A stretch of DNA of 5,131 nt from an uncultured Candidatus Peregrinibacteria bacterium (lineage in GTDB: Bacteria > Patescibacteriota > Gracilibacteria > Peribacterales > Peribacteraceae), in the NCBI GenBank assembly GCA_913054215.1, contig CAJXJE010000065.1, positions 1-5,131 of the forward strand, given 5' to 3'. Positions 1-5,058 of the stretch are shown here, one piece after another. How positions within the stretch are numbered: position 1 is the first letter of the stretch; each line of letters starts with the position of its first letter. The position numbers and the translations under genes were made by a program. The notes under the pieces were generated by a model, which saw only the letters and a program-made list of their open reading frames with translations, did not search any database and was not told where the DNA came from.

Positions 1-102
1 ACTGCTATTCTCGATAAGAAAATCACGTCTGTAGATCAGCGTACGCAAATTATCATAGGATCCAAAAACGATGTGGAGTCAGTGGCATCACTCGTTGCCT
101 AG
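1..102 (+). CDS. fbp: C-terminal end of probable class I fructose-1,6-bisphosphatase (partial)
   Basis: The forward frame is open from base 1 to a TAG at 100-102 and gives the last 33 residues of a protein that starts outside the window. The segment ILDKKITSVDQRTQIIIGSK followed by NDVESV resembles the C-terminal signature of class I fructose-1,6-bisphosphatase, usually written as HQR, a hydrophobic strand, then GSKEDVE. That enzyme hydrolyses fructose 1,6-bisphosphate to fructose 6-phosphate in gluconeogenesis, in the cytoplasm. The histidine usual before QR is Asp here. The stop overlaps the stop of the convergent reverse gene by four bases. No catalytic residue is inside the window, so the call rests on the tail alone; another sugar phosphatase of the same fold remains possible. 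Confidence 0.58.
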   Translation, partial: TAILDKKITSVDQRTQIIIGSKNDVESVASLVA

Positions 103-419
103 TTCCAGTAGGGCTCATTTTGGAGTTTACTTACTGCTTCTTCGAGCTTGATGTAATCCTCGGTATCCTTGTCTTTCACCTTACCTTGTAGCTTGTAGAG
201 CTTACACATGGTCTTGTAGCTGCCCCAAGGGTAGTAACGTATTTTTGGCTTTCTAAACGACTTTCTAGGCGTTTCTCCCTCGGCAAGTGGTTTCTCTACC
301 CTTGGCCATTCAATAGGCTTTGCATTGCCATCTTTATCCCACTCAACAAGACCGATCGCCTTTTTCAAGTCGGGGTCGACATAGACAAAATCTTCATCGG
401 AGAACTCTTGATCGCTCAT
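99..419 (-). CDS. Hypothetical protein, 106 residues, charged, unrecognised
   Basis: I do not recognise this family. The protein is soluble and highly charged, with no signal peptide or membrane segment. Residues 1-11 are acidic (MSDQEFSDEDF). A middle part has two Glu-Trp pairs (residues 26-27 and 37-38) and several prolines. Residues 52-82 are basic and aromatic (FRKPKIRYYPWGSYK and a following Lys-rich stretch), and residues 83-100 look like an amphipathic helix. A basic patch flanked by acidic ends could suit nucleic-acid or protein binding, but that is a guess. The ATG start is supported by a TACTAT box six bases upstream; there is no Shine-Dalgarno site. It lies 37 bases downstream of the reverse membrane protein gene, so it may be transcribed with it, from its own promoter, or both. 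Its stop overlaps that of the convergent gene at the left edge. Confidence 0.72.
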   Translation of the reverse strand: MSDQEFSDEDFVYVDPDLKKAIGLVEWDKDGNAKPIEWPRVEKPLAEGETPRKSFRKPKIRYYPWGSYKTMCKLYKLQGKVKDKDTEDYIKLEEAVSKLQNEPYWN

Positions 420-425
420 ACGCAG

Positions 426-431
426 ATAGTA
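426..431 (-). promoter_or_regulatory. Predicted -10 box for the 106-residue gene, leaderless type
   Basis: On the reverse strand the hexamer TACTAT (4 of 6 to TATAAT) is preceded by TGA, giving the TGn of an extended -10. Only six bases separate it from the ATG at 419, so transcription would start at the start codon itself. The best -35 candidate, TTCATG at 450-455 with an 18-base spacer, is weak. Inferred from spacing and its recurrence at other genes here. Confidence 0.45.
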
Positions 432-456
432 TCAGAAATAGAGAGAAATCATGAAA

Positions 457-1002
457 TTATCTATACATTCCGTGATCCTCAGGCTGAGGTGATAGAGGGG
501 GTTGGTGTGAGGGTGCTCGCGGTTCTTCCTGGTGAAACATCTCTCGTACAGATGATCTGTTCCCCTCTTTGTATAGTAGAAATGAATACAGTGTACATAT
601 GACACTTCCGATAAGTGTGCCATACAAGCCGAAGTGAATCTGTAATCTACTAAATTCAAACGTAAATTTTGTGAGTACTGACCATATGGCGATTGTCAGT
701 AGGGATGCTAGAAGTGCGACCAGTAGTCGTACGAGGTCCCTATTTTTCTTTTTCACAATAGATGAACCTTGTGTCAGAGGGATGATGGTGATAAGCAATA
801 TGTAAACGTGAAGCAATAGAACTGTAAGTCCGATAAATGACGTGAAAAACCCAAGGCCTGAATACGTGATAACCTTACCACCAAGCCACTCTCCACCTAC
901 CCATGGAAAGAAGACACACACGAAAGCAGTGAGTGATGCTCCATTGAGTATCTGCTCTTCTAAACTTAAGGCCATAAATTTTCGTATCGCTCTATTTGGC
1001 AT
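457..1002 (-). CDS. Predicted four-helix integral membrane protein of unknown function
   Basis: The 181-residue product has four hydrophobic stretches at about residues 21-37, 48-76, 90-110 and 123-144. Basic clusters after the start (RAIRK), between helices 2 and 3 (KKKNR at 84-88) and after helix 4 (KEGNR) fit the positive-inside rule, with both ends in the cytoplasm. A short Gly- and Trp-rich loop (FFPWVGGEWLGG, 31-42) would face outward. The C-terminal tail (about 155-181) is polar and proline-rich and probably disordered. There is no signal peptidase site and no catalytic motif I recognise, so the role is unknown. The ATG start is supported by an extended -10 box (TGC then TATGAT) ending six bases upstream. 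The gene is divergent from the glycosyltransferase with only 29 bases between starts, and the 106-residue gene follows 37 bases downstream on the same strand. Confidence 0.78.
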   Translation of the reverse strand: MPNRAIRKFMALSLEEQILNGASLTAFVCVFFPWVGGEWLGGKVITYSGLGFFTSFIGLTVLLLHVYILLITIIPLTQGSSIVKKKNRDLVRLLVALLASLLTIAIWSVLTKFTFEFSRLQIHFGLYGTLIGSVICTLYSFLLYKEGNRSSVREMFHQEEPRAPSHQPPLSPQPEDHGMYR

Positions 1003-1024
1003 AAAGAAATCATAGCATTACACT
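996..1024 (+). promoter_or_regulatory. Predicted promoter of the glycosyltransferase gene, leaderless type
   Basis: TTGGCA (996-1001, 5 of 6 to TTGACA), a 17-base spacer and TACACT (1019-1024, 4 of 6 to TATAAT) give the best-spaced promoter in the window. Seven bases separate the -10 from the GTG start at 1032, so the transcript should begin at or beside the start codon. The -35 overlaps the first two codons of the reverse membrane protein gene, so the two divergent promoters interlock. Confidence 0.6.
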
Positions 1025-1036
1025 GGTTTTCGTGAA
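1009..1036 (-). promoter_or_regulatory. Predicted promoter of the membrane protein gene, leaderless type
   Basis: On the reverse strand TTCACG (1031-1036, 4 of 6 to TTGACA), a 16-base spacer and TATGAT (1009-1014, 5 of 6 to TATAAT) form a promoter-like unit. TGC before the -10 adds an extended -10 TGn. The box ends six bases before the ATG at 1002, so the mRNA should have essentially no leader; no Shine-Dalgarno site is present. The -35 lies inside the first two codons of the divergent gene. Confidence 0.55.
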
Positions 1037-2072
1037 ACTTGTAATTGATGCCAGAGAAGCTTTTAAGCAGAAGAAGGCAGGGAAAGGCCAATGGACAAAA
1101 GGCTTTATTGATGAACTTGCTACTCGAGAAGCAGATCTCACTTTGGTAACACATGTATCACAACATATTGAGCCGTCTGCAGCATTTTCTGGAAAGCTAC
1201 TTTGGCACGTTGCAGCTGCAAAGTACGCAAAACTTTCTAGGTGCGATTACTACATTAGCCCTACGAGTTTTATCGTTCCGTATCTTCTTGGTAATAAAGT
1301 TCCGTACGTTCCCATTATTCATGATCTCATTGCTTTTCAAAATGAATCACACGAAAAGAGGGCCAAGTTTATTGAAAAATTACTCATCACAAAGACAGTG
1401 ATGAGAGCGCATCACATTTGTACAGTCAGTGAAGCCACAAGGAGAGATCTACTACAAAAGTTTCCTCGTCTTTCGCCCAGTTCTGTCACAGCAATTTATG
1501 CAGGTCCTATGCATCCGCAGATGCCACTGTCTGTTCCAGATCAAAAGACAATCCTTTGCATAGGGACTCTCTGCCCTCGCAAAAATCAAGAGCGACTCAT
1601 CAAAGCATATGCCGCTCTTCCAGACGATCTTCGCGAACAGTACCGCCTCGTTCTTATTGGAGCACGAGGTTGGAGTGATGCAGAAATATTAAGGCTTGTT
1701 CGTATTACAGATGGAGTCTGGTGGAAAGACTATGTCTCAGATGAGGAGTATCAATCGTATCTATCAACTGCAACCGTGTTTGCGTTTCCATCTCTCTATG
1801 AAGGATTTGGTATGCAAATACTCGATGCGTTGCAGCGTGGTATTCCTGTCCTTACATCAAATCGCGGGAGTCTGAAAGAAGTTGCTGGTGACAGTGCTGT
1901 GATCGTAGACCCAGAAAGTGTCCAGTCGATTACGATGGGGCTAGCAACTCTTCTTGAGAGTTTTGACGAACGTACCAAATATGCCTCAAAAGGGACTATT
2001 CAGGCCAATATCTTCAGTTGGAAAAGAACTGTTGATCTTTTCTTAGAAGCGATCAAATCCGCCGTATACTAA
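1032..2072 (+). CDS. GT4-type (GT-B fold) glycosyltransferase
   Basis: The 346-residue product has the form of a GT4 glycosyltransferase, which moves a sugar from a nucleotide-sugar donor to a glycan, lipid or protein acceptor, usually at the inner face of the membrane. Residues 1-160 form the acceptor domain, with IHDLIAF at 96-102 and the linker motif TVSEATRRDL at 131-140. The donor-binding domain starts near 173, with IGTLCPRKNQERL at 177-189 (Arg183 and Lys184 in the phosphate-binding position), VLIGARG at 207-213, and FPSLYEGFGMQILDAL at 252-267. The usual E-x7-E pair reads Glu257 and Asp265, a conservative change. No signal peptide or membrane helix is seen. The start is GTG, chosen because it leads directly into the first strand (KLVIDAREAF) and sits seven bases after a -10 box. 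Many mannosyl- and rhamnosyltransferases look like this, so donor and acceptor cannot be named. NAD kinase follows after five bases. Confidence 0.9.
   Translation: MKLVIDAREAFKQKKAGKGQWTKGFIDELATREADLTLVTHVSQHIEPSAAFSGKLLWHVAAAKYAKLSRCDYYISPTSFIVPYLLGNKVPYVPIIHDLIAFQNESHEKRAKFIEKLLITKTVMRAHHICTVSEATRRDLLQKFPRLSPSSVTAIYAGPMHPQMPLSVPDQKTILCIGTLCPRKNQERLIKAYAALPDDLREQYRLVLIGARGWSDAEILRLVRITDGVWWKDYVSDEEYQSYLSTATVFAFPSLYEGFGMQILDALQRGIPVLTSNRGSLKEVAGDSAVIVDPESVQSITMGLATLLESFDERTKYASKGTIQANIFSWKRTVDLFLEAIKSAVY
2065..2070 (+). promoter_or_regulatory. Predicted -10 box for NAD kinase inside the end of the upstream gene
   Basis: TATACT (5 of 6 to TATAAT) spans the last Val and Tyr codons and the first base of the TAA of the glycosyltransferase gene. 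It ends seven bases before the NAD kinase ATG at 2078, the same spacing as at the glycosyltransferase start. No convincing -35 is visible (CTTAGA at 2042-2047 with a 17-base spacer matches only 3 of 6), and there is no Shine-Dalgarno site. NAD kinase may therefore have its own leaderless transcript as well as any read-through from upstream. Confidence 0.45.
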
Positions 2073-2077
2073 ACCCA

Positions 2078-2962
2078 ATGGTTACCTATAAGCGTGTCGG
2101 CGTTACCGTGAAGTCTGGGCTTGAAGATAAGTGTGAGACCGTAGATACGATAGTGTCTATTTTGCAGGACGCAGGAGCGCAGGTTCTGATGGACCCCAAG
2201 CGTATTGGAGGGCTTGATTGTGCTACGGATCTCTCGGACTATTCAAATGAATCGGAAATCGATCTACTAGTTGTCATCGGAGGTGACGGAACAATTTTGC
2301 GTGCTGTGCGTGAGCTTTCTGATTGTAGAATTCCTATTCTTAGTATCAATAGGGGTCGTGTTGGGTTTCTTTCTGAGTGCGAATTTGATGATGCACAGGA
2401 GTGGATCCCAAAGTTTCTCAACGGAGAAGGTGTTTTAGATGAGCGTAAACTAATAAATGTAATAGCAATGCGAGGAGACATCGAAATTATTTCTGGTTTT
2501 GCGCTCAACGAAGCAGTTATTGCACAAGGAACTATCGCACGGCTTGTGGATTTGAAAACATCAGTGAATGGGGAACCACTTACTACGTTTCATGCTGATG
2601 GACTTATCATTGCGACTCCCACAGGGTCTACAGCGTATAGCCTCTCTTCTGGAGGACCAATAGTGCATCCGTCACTCGATGCTATGATCTTAACCCCTAT
2701 TAGCCCGCACAGTTTTTCTCAAAAACCTGTGGTCATTCGTTCAGATGCGAAAGTGGAAATTCAGGTGAAGACGAAGCTAAAGAAATATCAAGATACAAAA
2801 GTAGTTCTTACGCTCGATGGCCAAGTGTATGTCGCACTCGAGGGTGATGACATTATTTCGATTACCCAAGACAAGCGCTGTGTGAAGTTTTTGAGAAGGG
2901 AGAAGGACACGTTCTTTGGTACGCTACGCGATAAGTTGAAGTGGGGTGAGCGAGTGGATTAA
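2078..2962 (+). CDS. nadK: NAD kinase (ATP-NAD kinase)
   Basis: This 294-residue protein is a full-length NAD kinase, the cytoplasmic enzyme that phosphorylates NAD to NADP with ATP or polyphosphate and so sets the cell's NADP pool. The diagnostic motifs are in order: GGDGT at 68-72 with catalytic Asp70, the INRGRVGFLSE segment at 90-100, Asn144-Glu145, DGLIIATPTGSTAYSLSSGG over 174-193 for NAD binding, TPISPH at 206-211, and LDGQ at 246-249. The C-terminal FFGTLRDKLKWG is also typical. Length is normal for bacterial enzymes. The ATG start lies five bases after the glycosyltransferase stop and seven bases after a TATACT box. The gene ends in TAA, whose bases overlap the stop of the convergent reverse gene. 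Linkage to the glycosyltransferase suggests shared transcription rather than a shared pathway. Confidence 0.97.
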   Translation: MVTYKRVGVTVKSGLEDKCETVDTIVSILQDAGAQVLMDPKRIGGLDCATDLSDYSNESEIDLLVVIGGDGTILRAVRELSDCRIPILSINRGRVGFLSECEFDDAQEWIPKFLNGEGVLDERKLINVIAMRGDIEIISGFALNEAVIAQGTIARLVDLKTSVNGEPLTTFHADGLIIATPTGSTAYSLSSGGPIVHPSLDAMILTPISPHSFSQKPVVIRSDAKVEIQVKTKLKKYQDTKVVLTLDGQVYVALEGDDIISITQDKRCVKFLRREKDTFFGTLRDKLKWGERVD

Positions 2963-3738
2963 TAGTCAGGTTCACCGAGATTATCCTCGTCGTCCCATCC
3001 TTCAGGTTTCCAATCTTCTCCATGCACATCTTTCTCATTCAAAAATCCTGGCCAGTCTTCAAATAACTCTCGCTCAATTGTATTTCCATCTTCATCGATA
3101 TCTGTTCTACGAAAGTCTTGAAACTTAAGAGCAAGAACTAAAGCAATATGATCTCGGAGCTGAGTATGTTTTTTGGGGATGGATGGTAGAGAATGCAAGC
3201 TGATAAGTCCTTGTGATACAGATCCATTATCTTCAATACGTGATTCATCTTCACCAAAACAGGGTATTAGAATATCTGAGTCTACAGGCCTTGTGCTAAA
3301 TACTGGTGCTTTGTTTAACGTATGAATTGCTTCGGGAATAGCTCTAGTATCGCTTTCTTCAAGACCTACAAGGAATACGTGGGAAAGCCTATGGCGTGAA
3401 CTTAGCAATGCAGGAATTTCTATAATCACATCCGAAACACTTCTTGAAACAATTACTGCACAATCTGCTGCATGCTGTGAAAGGTTCAAACTTCTGTAGG
3501 GGTTACCACCATTTTGCTCACTTTGGTATTCAGGCCAACGATGATTTTTCCATTTCATACGAACATTGCTGCTGACACATTTAGCGATTCTTCCGAATAA
3601 TTCCCGTACGTGCTTAGCAGGCAATTGAAGATCTTCATCCATACGCCTTGTTGCGATTGGTTTTACATAAACAGCAGCATCAATAGTTTTTATGTCAGGA
3701 GATCCGAATGGTTGATAGTGTGGATCAATAATTCCCAT
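2959..3738 (-). CDS. Unknown 259-residue protein, possible nucleoside-deoxyribosyltransferase/TIR-like core, second gene of the purA operon
   Basis: I do not firmly recognise this family. The N-terminal two thirds look like a Rossmann-type alpha/beta domain: a strand at 19-27 (IDAAVYVKPI), a helix at about 39-56, then LSQHAADCAVIV at 86-97, SDVIIEIPALL at 102-112 and a strand HVFLVGL at 120-126. Polar helix, Ala-Asp, hydrophobic strand, a short loop, Glu (Glu107) and helix recalls nucleoside 2-deoxyribosyltransferase-like and related TIR-like N-glycosidase domains, in which that Glu is catalytic. The usual Gly before the Glu is absent, so this is a hypothesis. Residues 213-259 are strongly acidic and Trp-rich, probably disordered. 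The gene follows purA by 30 bases on the same strand and has a strong Shine-Dalgarno site, which supports the ATG start and internal-operon translation. A purine-related role is suggested by context only. Confidence 0.78.
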   Translation of the reverse strand: MGIIDPHYQPFGSPDIKTIDAAVYVKPIATRRMDEDLQLPAKHVRELFGRIAKCVSSNVRMKWKNHRWPEYQSEQNGGNPYRSLNLSQHAADCAVIVSRSVSDVIIEIPALLSSRHRLSHVFLVGLEESDTRAIPEAIHTLNKAPVFSTRPVDSDILIPCFGEDESRIEDNGSVSQGLISLHSLPSIPKKHTQLRDHIALVLALKFQDFRRTDIDEDGNTIERELFEDWPGFLNEKDVHGEDWKPEGWDDEDNLGEPDY

Positions 3739-3747
3739 ACCACTATT

Positions 3748-3753
3748 CTCCTT
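3748..3753 (-). promoter_or_regulatory. Strong Shine-Dalgarno site for the gene downstream of purA
   Basis: On the reverse strand AAGGAG is followed by nine bases and then the ATG at 3738. It is the only convincing Shine-Dalgarno site before any gene in the window. It lies in the 30-base gap after the purA stop and fixes the start of the downstream gene. Confidence 0.8.
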
Positions 3754-3768
3754 ATATCTAGCGAAAAA

Positions 3769-4989
3769 TCAAGTACGCGTGATCATTTCTTCTCTTCCAG
3801 GGCCTGTTCCGATGAATCCGACAGGAACACCGGTTTCTAATTCGATTCTCTTAATGTAGGCTTGTGCATTCTCTGGCAGATCATCAAAACTAGTGATACC
3901 TGCTGTAGAGGTCTTCCAGCCTGGTAACTCTTCGAGCTTTCCTCCGATCATCACGGGGATCACCTCTTCTTCATCAAGAACGTCGAGCTTTGTGATATTC
4001 CAGTGTGTAAATCCATTCATAGAGTGAGCGATGTTTAATTGATCGATATTCAGCCATCCTGTTCTACGAGGTCGTCCTGTTGTTGAGCCGTATTCCCCTC
4101 CTCGTTCGCGGAGCCTCTCCTTGGCATCTCCAGTAGCTTCACTATCAAATACCCCTTCACCCACGCGTGTGCAGTACGCTTTAGCCACACCGATGTTAGA
4201 AGTCACACTCATCGGCGGTAGGCCAAGGCCTTGCAATGCGCCTGCAAGTGAAGTTGAAGAGCTGGTCACATACGGATAGGTGCCGTGATCAATATCTAAA
4301 AGTACTGCCTGTGCACCTTCGATCAAAATAGTCTTTCCAGAAGTTCGTTGCTTGTTAATGTAAGCAACTGTATCGGTAACACAACTTCTGATCTTCTTCT
4401 GTGCGGCTTTCAGGTTTTCAATTTCTTGATCCATGTCTGCAGTCACACCAAAAGTTTTTTGGATGCAGTCCGTTCGCTTCTTAAGTTCGTCTGCAAGTGG
4501 ACCGTTAATTTCAGATAATCGCTCCATACGGATCCCTGTGCGAGCTGCCTTATCAATATATGCAGGGCCAATTCCCCTCTTGGTAGTCCCGATGGGTTCC
4601 TCTCTACCTTCTTCGAGTACAACGTCTATTTCTTTATGATAATCGAACACGATGTGTGCAGCTTTGGAGATGTGCAAACGATCAATAATCGAAATCCCGT
4701 GCCCCTCTAAAGTTTCAATTTCTTTGAGGAGTGTCGGTAGATGAATAACGAGGCCAGATCCGAGGATGATTTGCTTACCTTCGTGCAAACATCCAGAAGG
4801 CATCAAGTGAAAGATGTGTTTCTCACCGTCGACAACAATCGTGTGTCCCGCATTTGCACCTCCGCAAGCACGAGCAATAACGTCATACTCACTGGCAAGA
4901 ATGTCGACGATTTTCCCCTTTCCCTCATCTCCCCACTGAGCTCCAATGACAGAAATTATGGGCCCGAGAGATGATTGTATGCCGCTCAC
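3769..4989 (-). CDS. purA: Adenylosuccinate synthetase
   Basis: The product (406 residues) joins IMP and aspartate using GTP to make adenylosuccinate, the first committed step from IMP to AMP, in the cytoplasm. All landmarks are present: GAQWGDEGKGK at 16-26 with catalytic Asp21, NAGHT at 46-50 with catalytic His49, GTTKRGIGPAY at 134-144 leading into DKAARTG, EGAQ at 224-227 and LDIDHGTYPYVTSS at 231-244 for IMP binding, TTGRPRRTGW at 303-312, TKLDVLD at 333-339, and GTGPGRE at 394-400. It is somewhat shorter than the roughly 430-residue enterobacterial enzyme. The usual Gly after EGAQ is Ala228. The GTG start is chosen because the next Met (63) falls past the catalytic motif and a TACAAT box ends six bases upstream. 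The stop is TGA, the only TGA stop seen here. The 259-residue gene follows 30 bases downstream. Confidence 0.97.
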   Translation of the reverse strand: MSGIQSSLGPIISVIGAQWGDEGKGKIVDILASEYDVIARACGGANAGHTIVVDGEKHIFHLMPSGCLHEGKQIILGSGLVIHLPTLLKEIETLEGHGISIIDRLHISKAAHIVFDYHKEIDVVLEEGREEPIGTTKRGIGPAYIDKAARTGIRMERLSEINGPLADELKKRTDCIQKTFGVTADMDQEIENLKAAQKKIRSCVTDTVAYINKQRTSGKTILIEGAQAVLLDIDHGTYPYVTSSSTSLAGALQGLGLPPMSVTSNIGVAKAYCTRVGEGVFDSEATGDAKERLRERGGEYGSTTGRPRRTGWLNIDQLNIAHSMNGFTHWNITKLDVLDEEEVIPVMIGGKLEELPGWKTSTAGITSFDDLPENAQAYIKRIELETGVPVGFIGTGPGREEMITRT

Positions 4990-4995
4990 GAGTCT

Positions 4996-5001
4996 ATTGT
5001 A
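4996..5001 (-). promoter_or_regulatory. Predicted -10 box for purA, leaderless type
   Basis: On the reverse strand TACAAT (5 of 6 to TATAAT) is followed by six bases and the GTG start at 4989, predicting a transcript that begins at the start codon. The -35 region is poor: CTTTCA with a 17-base spacer matches 3 of 6. No Shine-Dalgarno site, purine riboswitch fold or clear operator is visible upstream. Confidence 0.5.
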
Positions 5002-5058
5002 CTGCGCCCTGCATAAATTGAAAGCTATTTTCTTGATTGGATATTAACGATTTAACAA

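Noticed and set aside
84..99. Hairpin GGCA...TGCC as a terminator for the left-edge gene
   Set aside because: The stem is only four base pairs with an eight-base loop, lies inside coding sequence and has no T-run after it.
408..659. Open frames in both directions across the end of the membrane protein gene
   Set aside because: They overlap the 181-residue membrane protein and the start of the 106-residue gene, and have no promoter box or SD site. The membrane protein frame has coherent helices and topology.
1153..1401. Forward open frame of 82 codons inside the glycosyltransferase gene
   Set aside because: It overlaps a strongly supported GT4 coding region in another frame and shows no motif or start signal of its own.
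2239..2508. Reverse open frame of 89 codons inside nadK
   Set aside because: Antisense shadow of conserved NAD kinase motifs; Ser/Arg-rich composition typical of a shadow frame.
3769..3771. Recoded TGA (Gly or Trp), as in some candidate-phylum bacteria or mycoplasmas
   Set aside because: NAD kinase, the glycosyltransferase and purA are full length with every motif and contain no in-frame TGA, while Gly and Trp are written with standard codons. The purA TGA comes right after the normal family C-terminus and is followed by an SD site for the next gene.
4433..4974. Forward open frames antisense to purA
   Set aside because: They lie opposite conserved purA motifs and have no independent initiation signal.
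4990..5058. Purine riboswitch or operator upstream of purA
   Set aside because: The predicted transcript starts at the start codon, leaving no leader for a riboswitch, and no clear inverted repeat is visible in this stretch.
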